From JAADDK01 sp964425415 (GTDB lineage: Archaea; Thermoplasmatota; Thermoplasmata; Thermoplasmatales; Aciduliprofundaceae): a stretch of DNA of 48,523 bases. Location of the stretch: NCBI GenBank assembly GCA_964425415.1, contig CAYRMJ010000002.1, positions 1 through 48,523 on the forward strand, given 5' to 3'. Below the pieces are notes generated by a model that had not been told where the DNA came from, did no database searches, and saw only the letters and a list, made by a program, of their open reading frames with translations. Position 1 is the first letter of the stretch. Every line of letters starts with the position of its first letter. This document shows, one piece after another, positions 41,984 through 48,523 of this stretch. Position numbers and translations under genes: made by a program.

Positions 41984-43480
41984 ATGTCCACATTTGAAAA
42001 TGAGAGTATTAAAAAAATTCTGGAGCGATACAGGAGAATATGGGCCATTGGCCATGCACAGAGTGTTTTGGGATGGGACATGGAGGTGAACATGCCCAAA
42101 CAGGGTATACAGGAGAGAAGCGTTGCTCAGGGCGAGTTATCGGTCATGAGTCAGGAGCTAATGCTCAATCCTGAATTTGTGAAATTAATAGAAAACATAG
42201 ATTATGAATCGCTAAATGAAACAGAGAAGGGCGTTATAAGAGTTCTGCGCAGAGATTTGAAGATAAGCAGAGCGTTTCCCCCAGATTTTGTTAGAGAGAT
42301 GAGCGAGACAACCAGTCGCGCCACCATGGCTTGGCAGGAGGCAAAGAAAAAGGATGATTTTAGCATATTTGAGAGTCATCTTGATAAAATAATGAGCCTC
42401 GCTAAAAGGGCCGCTGATTATTTAGGATACGAAAAACAACCTTACGATGCGCTTCTTGACCTGTTTGAAGAGGGCTTGACCACAGATGATGTGGAGCGCA
42501 TGTTCTCGGAGATTGAGAGGCCTCTTAGGGATGCGTTGGATAAAATACTGGACGAGGGTAAGTTTCCGAAGGAGCATCCGCTGGAGAGAAAATCTTACGA
42601 TGAATCCAGTATGAGAGAGGTTAACATAGAAATTCTCAAAGCACTGGGCTATCCCCTTGGCGAGAGGTCAAGAATTGATGTTTCCGCGCATCCTTTCACC
42701 ACAGAATTCGGATTGAACGATGTGCGCATTACCACAAGATACGAGGGTTACGATTTCAAAATGAGTCTTCTCAGCACCGTGCACGAGTTCGGCCATGCTC
42801 TCTACGAATTGCAGCAAAATCCTGAGTTCATGATGACTCCGATAATTGGGGGAGTGTCTTTGGGAATACACGAATCACAGTCAAGATTCTGGGAGAATAT
42901 GATTGGAAGAAGTATGCCCTTTGTTAGATTTGCATATCCTATCCTGAAGAAGCACCTATCTTTTGTGAGCTCTTACACTCCTGAAGATTTGTATCTCTAC
43001 TTAAACACCGTGCGTCCAGACCTGATAAGAACCGAGGCCAGCGAAGTCACGTATAATCTCCATATAATTTTAAGATTCAAGCTTGAAAAGCTGATGGTGA
43101 ATGAAGGTGTAAAAGCCAGCGAGCTGCCCGAGCTGTGGAACGAAGAGATGGATAACATGCTGGGTGTGCGTCCCAAGAGCTATGCAGATGGCATACTACA
43201 GGACATACACTGGAGCCACGGAACCATTGGCTATTTCCCCACCTACTCCATCGGAACTCTGTTCGCAGCACAAATTGGCGCTTATGCAGAGCGTGAGATT
43301 GATGACTTCAACACATTGGTGGAAAGTGGTAATTTCCAGCTAATTCGAGAGTATCTTAGAGAAAAGGTGCACAAGTTCGGTAAAATTTATCCGCCAAAAG
43401 AGCTGGTGAAGAGAAGCTTTGGAGAGGAAATAGAACCTAAGTACTTCATAAATTACATACTCAAAAAATACCTTTCTTAA
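41984..43480 (+). CDS. M32 family metallocarboxypeptidase (Taq type)
   Basis: 498 residues from the chosen start. Removes C-terminal residues from peptides using a metal held by HEFGH at 267-271, with HESQSRFWE at 296-304 as the second family motif; VLGWDMEVNMPKQGIQERS near the N-terminus and IHWSHGTIGYFPTYSIGTLFAAQI near the C-terminus are M32 hallmarks. Upstream ATGs at 41945 and 41972 add no conserved sequence. Predicted leaderless. Cytosolic. Ends 22 nt before the convergent HU gene. Confidence 0.96.
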   Translation: MSTFENESIKKILERYRRIWAIGHAQSVLGWDMEVNMPKQGIQERSVAQGELSVMSQELMLNPEFVKLIENIDYESLNETEKGVIRVLRRDLKISRAFPPDFVREMSETTSRATMAWQEAKKKDDFSIFESHLDKIMSLAKRAADYLGYEKQPYDALLDLFEEGLTTDDVERMFSEIERPLRDALDKILDEGKFPKEHPLERKSYDESSMREVNIEILKALGYPLGERSRIDVSAHPFTTEFGLNDVRITTRYEGYDFKMSLLSTVHEFGHALYELQQNPEFMMTPIIGGVSLGIHESQSRFWENMIGRSMPFVRFAYPILKKHLSFVSSYTPEDLYLYLNTVRPDLIRTEASEVTYNLHIILRFKLEKLMVNEGVKASELPELWNEEMDNMLGVRPKSYADGILQDIHWSHGTIGYFPTYSIGTLFAAQIGAYAEREIDDFNTLVESGNFQLIREYLREKVHKFGKIYPPKELVKRSFGEEIEPKYFINYILKKYLS

Positions 43481-43500
43481 TTTTTTAAAAAAATGAAAAG
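43481..43500. terminator. Bidirectional T-run terminator
   Basis: TTTTTTAAAAAAATGAAAAG provides a T-run on the plus strand after the M32 gene and a T-run on the minus strand after the convergent HU gene. Confidence 0.5.
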
Positions 43501-43502
43501 AT

Positions 43503-43772
43503 TTACATGTACTTTATTTTGCCAGAGGGTCTGAATGTGAACTTCTTCTTAGAAGGCACATGTATGACCGCTTTGGTCCTCGGGTTTCTTGCTTTGCGGG
43601 CCTTCTGCACCCTGCGCTCAAATATTCCGAAGCCCACGAGATTCACTTTCTCGCCCTTGTTTACCTGCTCCACAACCTCGTCCACAAAAGCCTTGATCAC
43701 TGCCTTTGCATCTTTCTGGCTCACGCCGGTCTTTTTGGCCACATTTTTTGCAATTTCACTTATTCCTACCAT
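43503..43772 (-). CDS. HU-family DNA-binding protein (HTa-like)
   Basis: 89 residues, bacterial-type histone-like protein. MVGISEIAKNVAKKTGVSQK helical part, VNLVGFGIFERRVQKARKAR, and the DNA-minor-groove arm with NPRTKAVIHVPSKKKFTFRPSGKIK. Start set by GGGTGA 6 nt before this ATG; a GTG three codons upstream is less likely. HU proteins are rare in archaea and known mainly from Thermoplasmatota, where HTa replaces archaeal histones as the main chromatin protein. That supports the taxonomic placement of this window. Confidence 0.95.
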   Translation of the reverse strand: MVGISEIAKNVAKKTGVSQKDAKAVIKAFVDEVVEQVNKGEKVNLVGFGIFERRVQKARKARNPRTKAVIHVPSKKKFTFRPSGKIKYM

Positions 43773-43801
43773 TTTCTTCACCCGAATAGGGTATTGCGAT
43801 T

Positions 43802-43816
43802 ATAGTATATATATTT
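43802..43816 (-). promoter_or_regulatory. TATA region of the HU gene
   Basis: A minus-strand AT run containing AATATATATACTATA lies 30-44 bp before the ATG at 43772 and is a strong TATA candidate, fitting high expression of a chromatin protein. Confidence 0.5.
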
Positions 43817-43956
43817 TATTGTGCTGATTGGTGAGAAATGCCGCTCTACAACCATTTATAAAAAAATTCATAAATTTTGATATACTTAGAAGTTGGCAAT
43901 TTTACATCATTTTTCATAAATGGCAAAGTTTTTACCTGCGGCTGCAATGCGGCTTT

Positions 43957-44268
43957 GTGTCCGTACATCAGAGAAAGAGAAGAGAAGCTAAAAAAATAGC
44001 AAGGGAGAGGATAGATATATTGTTTAAAATGGCTGAGCGCATGGCGGAGATTGGCGAGGAGGCACTTGCCGATAGATATGTGGCGCTCATATTGGAGATT
44101 TCCAAAAAGTACCGCATTCGTCTGCCTACATCCATAAAGAGGAGAATTTGCAAAAAATGCAGGTGTTTTATTGTGCCGGGTAGAAACGCGAGGGTGAGAG
44201 TCAAAAAGGGTAGAGTAATCATATACTGTCAAAAATGCGGAAGAATCAAAAGAATACCTTTCAAATAA
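43957..44268 (+). CDS. rnp4: RNase P protein component 4 (Rpp21)
   Basis: 103 residues from a GTG start. Zinc-ribbon subunit that pairs with Rpp29. RKRREAKKIARERIDILFKM and the long helix AEIGEEALADRYVALILEIS are typical; zinc cysteines C65, C68, C91 and C94 (CKKC and CQKC) are all present, and CGRIKRIPFK closes the protein. The frame is open to 43828, but the upstream sequence is AT-rich, non-conserved and contains TATA-like elements, so I place the start at GTG 43957. Confidence 0.88.
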   Translation: MSVHQRKRREAKKIARERIDILFKMAERMAEIGEEALADRYVALILEISKKYRIRLPTSIKRRICKKCRCFIVPGRNARVRVKKGRVIIYCQKCGRIKRIPFK

Positions 44269-44270
44269 AG

Positions 44271-44501
44271 TTATTCCCTTATTGTTTCTATTTGGAACAG
44301 CACATTGTAGCCTTTAAGAGTTGCGTGTATTTTGTCTGCAAACCATATTGCCTCTTCAACAGTGGCTCCATCGTCCCACTCATACACCATATCGTAGGCG
44401 CCAGTTATGGGTTTGAATCCCAAAGACTGCAAACGATCTACCACCTCGCTGGGCGGTGCACCTTCGCTGTTGAAAGTCACCTTCAGGTACGTTCTCATCA
44501 T
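44271..44501 (-). CDS. Small conserved-looking hypothetical protein
   Basis: 76 residues, no membrane segment. Sequence alternates strands and helices (TYLKVTFNSEGAPPSEVVDR; TVEEAIWFADKIHATLKGYN) in a way that suggests a ferredoxin-like alpha/beta fold. Strong coding character but I do not recognise the family. Convergent with Rpp21 (2 nt apart) and divergent from the membrane protein at 44631. Two adjacent ATG starts. Confidence 0.65.
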   Translation of the reverse strand: MMRTYLKVTFNSEGAPPSEVVDRLQSLGFKPITGAYDMVYEWDDGATVEEAIWFADKIHATLKGYNVLFQIETIRE

Positions 44502-44589
44502 CGGTCTGTGAATATCACACTGATATTTATCTTTTTTCTATTTTCTTACCACCATGCAAATCACATCTAACCACAATTGTCCAGAAATG

Positions 44590-44597
44590 TTTATATA
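44590..44597 (+). promoter_or_regulatory. TATA box of the 44631 membrane protein gene
   Basis: TTTATATA, followed by a near-perfect ribosome site AAGGAGGTGAT at 44617-44627, 3 nt before the ATG. Suggests strong expression with a short leader. Confidence 0.6.
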
Positions 44598-44630
44598 CAT
44601 GCAAGCGTAGTTGATCAAGGAGGTGATATA

Positions 44631-45509
44631 ATGTATGATATAATAAACCCGAGTGTTTTGGGAATGACCATATATATAGACTGGAACCAGATAACGAACG
44701 AGATTGTGCACGGGCTGCTCATCGCGCTTGCGGTGACGGTGATTCTGCTTATAGGCTATCTGGTTGGCTGGCTTTGCAAGAGAGGAACCATTTTAGTGCT
44801 GCGCAAAACTGTGGACCCTGCAATGGCCAACACGGACCTTGGAAGAACTTTAAGTAAATCAAATGTGGACTTAACCTCAATAGTGGGTGGCCTAGTGCTT
44901 GCGTTCGTGATGTCAATCTCTTTCATAGTGGCAGTCAATTACATGGGCCTAAGCGGAGATGTTGGAAAGGTTCTAACAGCGGTAGCCCTATACTTACCGA
45001 AGCTAATTGGTGGAATCATTGTTCTTACCGTGGGTATAATTTTGGTGGGCTTGCTTGCAAAATATGTTGAGATTCTACTTTCAGGAGTGTTTGAGAAGGA
45101 GTACGAAGGCTTATCAAAGCTCATATCCAACTTAATACTCATCGGACTTGTGGCTTTCGTGATAACCCTCGGATTGAACATAATGGAGCTTCAGGGAGAT
45201 TTGGTCTATCCTCTGATTTTAGGAACGGTGATAATCGGTGCAGGAGCGATAATCGGAAACACTATGATTGACAGCATAACAAGGGAGAATGAGAACTTCA
45301 AAGAGGAGGCACCTTACGCGAAGTTTGTGATATACATAGTGTTCATAACCATCGGCGTGGCTGCGATATTCAGTCAGTATCCGGCAACTCTGGCAGTTTT
45401 GCAAACTTTGGCGTGGGGACTGGCAATTGCAATGGCACTTATGATGGTCCCTGTGCTGATACGCTTGTTCAGGACCGAGAAAACATTGAAAAAAGAAGCG
45501 GAAGAGTGA
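44631..45509 (+). CDS. Membrane protein with TM-helix repeats (mechanosensitive-channel-like, no MscS core)
   Basis: 292 residues with about seven membrane helices. Segments such as LPKLIGGIIVLTVGIILVGLLAKYV, and the earlier IVHGLLIALAVTVILLIGYLVGWL, match the conserved TM-helix repeat found at the N-terminus of some MscS relatives (PF05552 type). The cytoplasmic MscS beta-domain is missing, so calling it a channel would be inference. Start at 44631 is fixed by AAGGAGGTGAT. Followed by a T-rich terminator. Confidence 0.8.
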   Translation: MYDIINPSVLGMTIYIDWNQITNEIVHGLLIALAVTVILLIGYLVGWLCKRGTILVLRKTVDPAMANTDLGRTLSKSNVDLTSIVGGLVLAFVMSISFIVAVNYMGLSGDVGKVLTAVALYLPKLIGGIIVLTVGIILVGLLAKYVEILLSGVFEKEYEGLSKLISNLILIGLVAFVITLGLNIMELQGDLVYPLILGTVIIGAGAIIGNTMIDSITRENENFKEEAPYAKFVIYIVFITIGVAAIFSQYPATLAVLQTLAWGLAIAMALMMVPVLIRLFRTEKTLKKEAEE

Positions 45510-45529
45510 TTTTCTCTTTTTTCTTTTTT
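45510..45529 (+). terminator. T-rich terminator after the 44631 gene
   Basis: TTTTCTCTTTTTTCTTTTTT directly after the TGA; typical archaeal poly-U termination signal. Confidence 0.5.
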
Positions 45530-45572
45530 GATAAGCCGAATAGTTTAAATTCTTGGTTGCTTTGGAACTTAC

Positions 45573-46391
45573 GTGAAAATCCCCACATCCGTATCTGCAT
45601 TTGATTCAATTGTGGGCGGAGGCATGCCCGCCGGCTCAGTTGTGATTTTAGCAGGAGAGCCCGGCTCAGGAAACAGAGAATTCGCGTACACTTCCGCTGC
45701 AAAGTTATCTCTTGCAAGAAAAGATGAGAGTTTCAGAAATCTAATGATAGAATCCACCGATAAAATTTACATTCCAGAGGGAACCACCTACATATCCTTT
45801 TCAAGAAGCGAGGAGGAGATAAAACATGCAGTTTATCTCACATTCAACGAGGATCTTGCCAATTCATTTTACGACAACTTGAAGTTTCAGGATTTCTCTG
45901 TGGAATATTTCAAAAACAGCATAGTTCCAATAAAGTGGGTCACAAACAGTGTGAGCGATTTTATGAAGCGGAAGGGAGATCTCCTAAAAAGTTTCGTGGA
46001 GTACATTGATGCGAACTCAGACAGGAGAGTGGTTATAGTGGATTCTCTCACAGATTTATTCACCTCGCCACGCATAAACACGAGAGATTTGATAGACACC
46101 ATGCGCGGATTGAGAAGAAAGGCTAAGGAGTGGAAGACAGTGATATATCTACTTCTGACCCTTGGGGCACTGGACAAAAAGGAGGAGAACATACTATTTG
46201 ATTCTGTTGATGGGGTTATGGTGTTTCAATGGCATGCATCTCACAAATACTCAAAGAGATACAGGTACATGTACGTGCTGAAATTTACAGGATTGATGTC
46301 TCATTTGGAGGAGGAGAGAATTGCGAGGTTCAACACAACATTAAATAGGAGGTTGGGATTTGTGGTAGTCAATACGGAGAAGATAAGGTGA
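45573..46391 (+). CDS. RecA/KaiC-like protein with non-canonical P-loop (HTR-like family)
   Basis: 272 residues. Opens KIPTSVSAFDSIVGGGMPAG as KaiC-like proteins do, but the P-loop at 28-35 is GEPGSGNR where GxxGxGKT is expected: the Lys and Thr are replaced by Asn and Arg. The Walker B-like strand RRVVIVDSLTDL is intact. The same GxxGxGxREF pattern is known to me from haloarchaeal HTR-like proteins, so loss of the Lys is a family trait rather than local decay. GTG start; a TATA-like AGTTTAAATT lies about 26 bp upstream, so leaderless. The next gene, a canonical KaiC-like protein, follows immediately. Possibly a regulatory partner; inference. Confidence 0.8.
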   Translation: MKIPTSVSAFDSIVGGGMPAGSVVILAGEPGSGNREFAYTSAAKLSLARKDESFRNLMIESTDKIYIPEGTTYISFSRSEEEIKHAVYLTFNEDLANSFYDNLKFQDFSVEYFKNSIVPIKWVTNSVSDFMKRKGDLLKSFVEYIDANSDRRVVIVDSLTDLFTSPRINTRDLIDTMRGLRRKAKEWKTVIYLLLTLGALDKKEENILFDSVDGVMVFQWHASHKYSKRYRYMYVLKFTGLMSHLEEERIARFNTTLNRRLGFVVVNTEKIR

Positions 46392-46396
46392 TGATT

Positions 46397-47080
46397 ATGA
46401 GAATAAAGACGGGGATAAAGGGCCTTGACGATATGATGGAGGGCGGCATACCTCAAGGGCACAGCGTTGCCATAATAGGCTCTTTTGGAACGGGTAAAAC
46501 CACATTTGCAATGCAGTTTTTGTGGGAAGGTTTGAGAAATGGTGAGAAGGGCATATTTTTGAGTCTTGAAGAGGACGAGAACAGCATAATTGAAACTGCC
46601 AAGTCCTTCGGATGGGACTTTGAAAAGTACGCGAACGATTCACTTCTCATCATAAAGCTTGAGCCAGAAGATGCAGGGAGCAGTGTGAAGAGACTTGAGG
46701 GTGAGATTCCAGAGGTGATAAGGGAATTCAAAGCCAGTCGCATAGCCATTGATTCTGTTAGTCTCATATCCATGCTTTTCTCTTCCGAGGAAGAACGTCG
46801 CACGAATTTATTCGCTCTGAGCAAGAGTATTAAGGACAGCGGCGCAACGGCCATATTCACCGCGGAGGTTGACCCTAAGAATCCAAAGGTTAGCCGAGAT
46901 GGATTAATTGAATATGTGGTTGATGGTGTGATTCTTCTAACTCCCGTGGAGATGGAAGATAGAATAATGCTCACTCTCAGAATTCTGAAGATGAGAAGAA
47001 CGAAGCATTCCAGAGAGGTTAAGCCCTACGAGATAACATCGGGAGGATTGGAAGTACTATCGGAAGCTCAGATATTTTGA
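46397..47080 (+). CDS. KaiC-like RecA-superfamily ATPase
   Basis: 227 residues, single KaiC domain. Intact Walker A GSFGTGKTT at 28-36, catalytic Glu region LSLEEDENSI, and Walker B RIAIDSVSLISML. C-terminal ILKMRRTKHSREVKPYEITSGG is typical of archaeal KaiC-like ATPases. Start at 46397, 5 nt after AAGGTGAT; earlier ATG and GTG codons overlap the stop of the HTR-like gene. These ATPases are thought to act in signal transduction; no kinase or CheF/archaellum gene is nearby. Confidence 0.9.
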   Translation: MRIKTGIKGLDDMMEGGIPQGHSVAIIGSFGTGKTTFAMQFLWEGLRNGEKGIFLSLEEDENSIIETAKSFGWDFEKYANDSLLIIKLEPEDAGSSVKRLEGEIPEVIREFKASRIAIDSVSLISMLFSSEEERRTNLFALSKSIKDSGATAIFTAEVDPKNPKVSRDGLIEYVVDGVILLTPVEMEDRIMLTLRILKMRRTKHSREVKPYEITSGGLEVLSEAQIF

Positions 47081-47091
47081 GGTGTGTTAAG

Positions 47092-47409
47092 ATGGAAGAT
47101 GAAATCAAGAAAATAGTGGCAGCTTACTTTGGATTCAAGCCCACCATCAGTTCAGAAAATTTAGAGATAAATATAATCCCCGGTGGAAAAGAGAAAATTA
47201 GGGTGAAGTGGGAGGAACATATTGGCAATTTAAGTGGTGTGGCACGTGTATCGCCCCTTGATATAATGTACGAAATGGGTTGGGAAAACAACGAAGAAAA
47301 CTATTCACGCGCTGTTGAAATGCTCAAATCAGCCGCGGGAAATGAAGGCTATTATCTTGTAGAAGTGAAGGGCAAGTATCTTCTCATAAACACCAAGTAT
47401 AGGCGATGA
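47092..47409 (+). CDS. Hypothetical protein in the KaiC-like operon
   Basis: 105 residues starting MEDEIKKIVAAYFGFKP, 11 nt after the KaiC-like gene, with GAGGTGTG before the ATG. Mixed alpha/beta, no membrane helix, no cysteine pairs. Contains a LDIMYEMGWENNEENYSRAV segment. The last 4 nt overlap the next gene. Not recognised; the context suggests it works with the RecA-like pair. Confidence 0.65.
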   Translation: MEDEIKKIVAAYFGFKPTISSENLEINIIPGGKEKIRVKWEEHIGNLSGVARVSPLDIMYEMGWENNEENYSRAVEMLKSAAGNEGYYLVEVKGKYLLINTKYRR

Positions 47410-47681
47410 ATATGGAAAGAAGCAATCTTCTCAAAAATTTGATGGAGAGCATAAAGTTAGATGCGTATGTTGAAGCGAAGACTTCGGAAATGCATGTGTG
47501 CATGTTTTGCGGAAGAATTGGGTACAAAGATTTGCCCATGAAGAGAATAGGTGGGCGGTGGATATGCATTGATTGTTTGCGAGAACTCAAGGAGGCTCTG
47601 GAAACTCTTGCCGAGTGGGAACAGGAGATAAACCTGAAACGAGAACTAAAAAGAGATATGGTAAAAGGATTCAATCAGTAA
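47406..47681 (+). CDS. Small zinc-ribbon protein in the KaiC-like operon
   Basis: 91 residues. Four cysteines C32, C35, C54 and C57 (CMFC and CIDC) form a likely zinc site; the rest is charged helix. A second ATG two codons in is an alternative start. Overlaps the previous gene by 4 nt and the convergent 201-residue gene by 11 nt. Could bind nucleic acid or protein; function unknown. Confidence 0.65.
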   Translation: MNMERSNLLKNLMESIKLDAYVEAKTSEMHVCMFCGRIGYKDLPMKRIGGRWICIDCLRELKEALETLAEWEQEINLKRELKRDMVKGFNQ

Positions 47682-48276
47682 AAGTTGCGCCTTTGGGGAA
47701 GTTCTTTTTTATGAACTCTATTATCACATTTCTGTCTCCTTTGAGATGCGACTCGTACCACACTGGAATGACTTTCAGAAGAATCTCACGTATCTTATCA
47801 ATTGATGCTTTGTTTACCGTCTCATCGTACAAGACATACTGGCTGTATATTCTCTTCCACCCTGAGTATTTATCGTATTTCTCACCCTCTGAGAACTCAA
47901 ATATCATTCTGAGCTTCTCCCCGCTGTCTGTGTTGTAGTATATGATTTTTAGAGAATCGCCAATTCTGTCCTGATCCCTCGTTATGTCCACAAGGCTGAC
48001 CTTCCAAACCCTTGAGAAATCAAAATCCTTTTTAACAATCCACTTTGTGGGGAATTCCTCAAAATGAGAAATCCACTTATCATACCAAGGCTCCATCTTG
48101 AAATGCACATTTATATTGTTGAACTGAATCCAGATCTTCCAGAAGTCCTCAATAATGTTTCTGTTCAACTCGCTTCTCTTCGTGCTCTCGGTGGAAATGT
48201 CTTTAAGTATCTCCTCTTTCTTCTTTTCAAGTTCGCCTTGAAGTTTTTCAAACCAATCCTCTTTTGTTGCTGCCAT
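47671..48276 (-). CDS. Unrecognised soluble protein of 201 residues
   Basis: MAATKEDWFEKLQGELEKKK opens with a charged helix; the remainder is rich in Trp, Phe and Tyr (FWKIWIQFNNINVHF, WYDKWISHFEEF, KYSGWKRIYSQYVLYD). No signal peptide, membrane helix or cysteine pair. Own promoter: minus-strand TTTTATATCC about 35 bp upstream and GTGAGGG before the ATG. Single gene. I do not recognise the family. Confidence 0.7.
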   Translation of the reverse strand: MAATKEDWFEKLQGELEKKKEEILKDISTESTKRSELNRNIIEDFWKIWIQFNNINVHFKMEPWYDKWISHFEEFPTKWIVKKDFDFSRVWKVSLVDITRDQDRIGDSLKIIYYNTDSGEKLRMIFEFSEGEKYDKYSGWKRIYSQYVLYDETVNKASIDKIREILLKVIPVWYESHLKGDRNVIIEFIKKNFPKGATFTD

Positions 48277-48353
48277 GTTAATCCCTCACTGTAATGCCAT
48301 TTTAAGGATATAAAATTATCGTTATATGCTTTTCGGTCTGAGTGGGAAAAACA

Positions 48354-48364
48354 TTAAAATATTA
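48354..48364 (+). promoter_or_regulatory. TATA-like element of the 48382 gene
   Basis: TTAAAATATTA about 20-28 bp before the ATG at 48382, again implying a leaderless transcript. It abuts the 20-bp palindrome at 48363-48382. Confidence 0.4.
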
Positions 48365-48382
48365 TTTCGGGATGCCGAAATA
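48363..48382. promoter_or_regulatory. Palindrome overlapping a predicted transcription/translation start (candidate operator)
   Basis: TATTTCGG, four-base spacer GATG, CCGAAATA: a perfect 8-bp inverted repeat lying between the TATA-like element and the ATG of the NifX/NifB-like gene, ending on the A of that ATG. A dimeric repressor bound here would block initiation. Alternatively it could form a small hairpin at the mRNA start. No second copy noticed in the window. Confidence 0.4.
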
Positions 48383-48523
48383 TGAGCTTGTACAGAGTTG
48401 CTTTCGGAATGGAAGATGAGAAAAAACTCACAGACGGGCATTACGGAGACTCCAAATTCTTCCTAATCTACGAGATAGAGGACGGGAAAATAAGGTTCGT
48501 GGAGAGAAGAGAGAACAAGGCGG
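48382..48523 (+). CDS. NifX/NifB-like dinitrogenase cofactor-domain protein, 3'-partial
   Basis: 47 residues before the window edge: MSLYRVAFGMEDEKKLTDGH, then YGDSKFFLIYEIEDGKIRFVE. This matches the start of the NifX/NifB C-terminal-like domain family (HFGdakyFliyev then Ren pattern; here RRENKA). Small stand-alone members are common in archaea that do not fix nitrogen and may bind metal clusters. The frame runs off the right edge. Confidence 0.75.
   Translation, partial: MSLYRVAFGMEDEKKLTDGHYGDSKFFLIYEIEDGKIRFVERRENKA

Noticed and set aside
45573..46391. Broken P-loop as recent pseudogenisation
   Set aside because: The rest of the gene is intact and the same GxxGxGxREF pattern is recalled from haloarchaeal HTR-like proteins, so the substitution looks like a family trait.

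Overview
The window is archaeal chromosome, most likely from a Thermoplasmatota member close to the Aciduliprofundum/DHVE2 group (inference). Evidence: archaeal ether-lipid genes, the archaeal order of the S10/spc/alpha ribosomal superoperon, archaeal RNase P proteins, TATA boxes about 25 bp before many starts (leaderless transcripts), and an HU-type DNA-binding protein, which among archaea is mainly a Thermoplasmatota trait. There are no rRNA or tRNA genes, CRISPR arrays or insertion sequences. A run of 100 Ns at 8172-8271 is an assembly gap inside a gene.

Layout. 1-1805: end of an RNase P Pop5 gene, then on the minus strand the two prenyltransferases that build the archaeal lipid core (GGGP synthase, DGGGP synthase). 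1895-4897: a 1000-residue chimera that looks like a class I aminoacyl-tRNA synthetase without its catalytic motifs, joined to helix-hairpin-helix, zinc-ribbon and DUF835 modules. 4894-7898: a minus-strand operon of purH and both subunits of phosphomevalonate dehydratase (archaeal mevalonate pathway). 8002-10240: a V4R-domain sensor broken by the gap, and ATP-dependent DNA ligase. 10248-14564: a minus-strand operon of a CBS protein, GlyRS, an asparagine-synthase-like protein and an M42 peptidase. 14618-17071: a large membrane-anchored surface protein.

17218-33034 is the ribosomal superoperon: uL3, uL4, uL23, uL2, uS19, uL22, uS3, uL29, Rpp29, uS17, uL14, uL24, eS4, uL5, uS14, uS8, uL6, eL32, eL19, uL18, uS5, uL30, uL15, then secY, adkA, a DUF106 (EMC3/Oxa1-like) insertase, cmk and cbf5. 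Genes overlap or sit a few bases apart. Ahead of uL3 lies an approximately 84-nt sequence that folds into a closed multi-branched RNA, a candidate regulatory leader.

33054-48523 is a mixed region: a Lys-rich coiled-coil protein, SAM hydrolase, acylphosphatase, a pilin-like protein, AMP phosphorylase plus ribose-1,5-bisphosphate isomerase (two of three steps of the archaeal AMP pathway), a purine-rich gap, a LamG/DUF2341/FN3 surface protein interrupted by one in-frame TGA at a Trp position, a CBS protein, Fe-alcohol dehydrogenase, M32 carboxypeptidase, HU, RNase P Rpp21, a TM-helix-repeat membrane protein, a pair of RecA/KaiC-like proteins (one with a broken P-loop) followed by two small genes, an unknown 201-residue protein and the start of a NifX/NifB-like protein behind a 20-bp palindrome.

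The strongest leads are the synthetase-derived DUF835 chimera, the structured leader of the ribosomal superoperon, the interrupted mosaic LamG gene, and the HTR-like/KaiC-like cluster.
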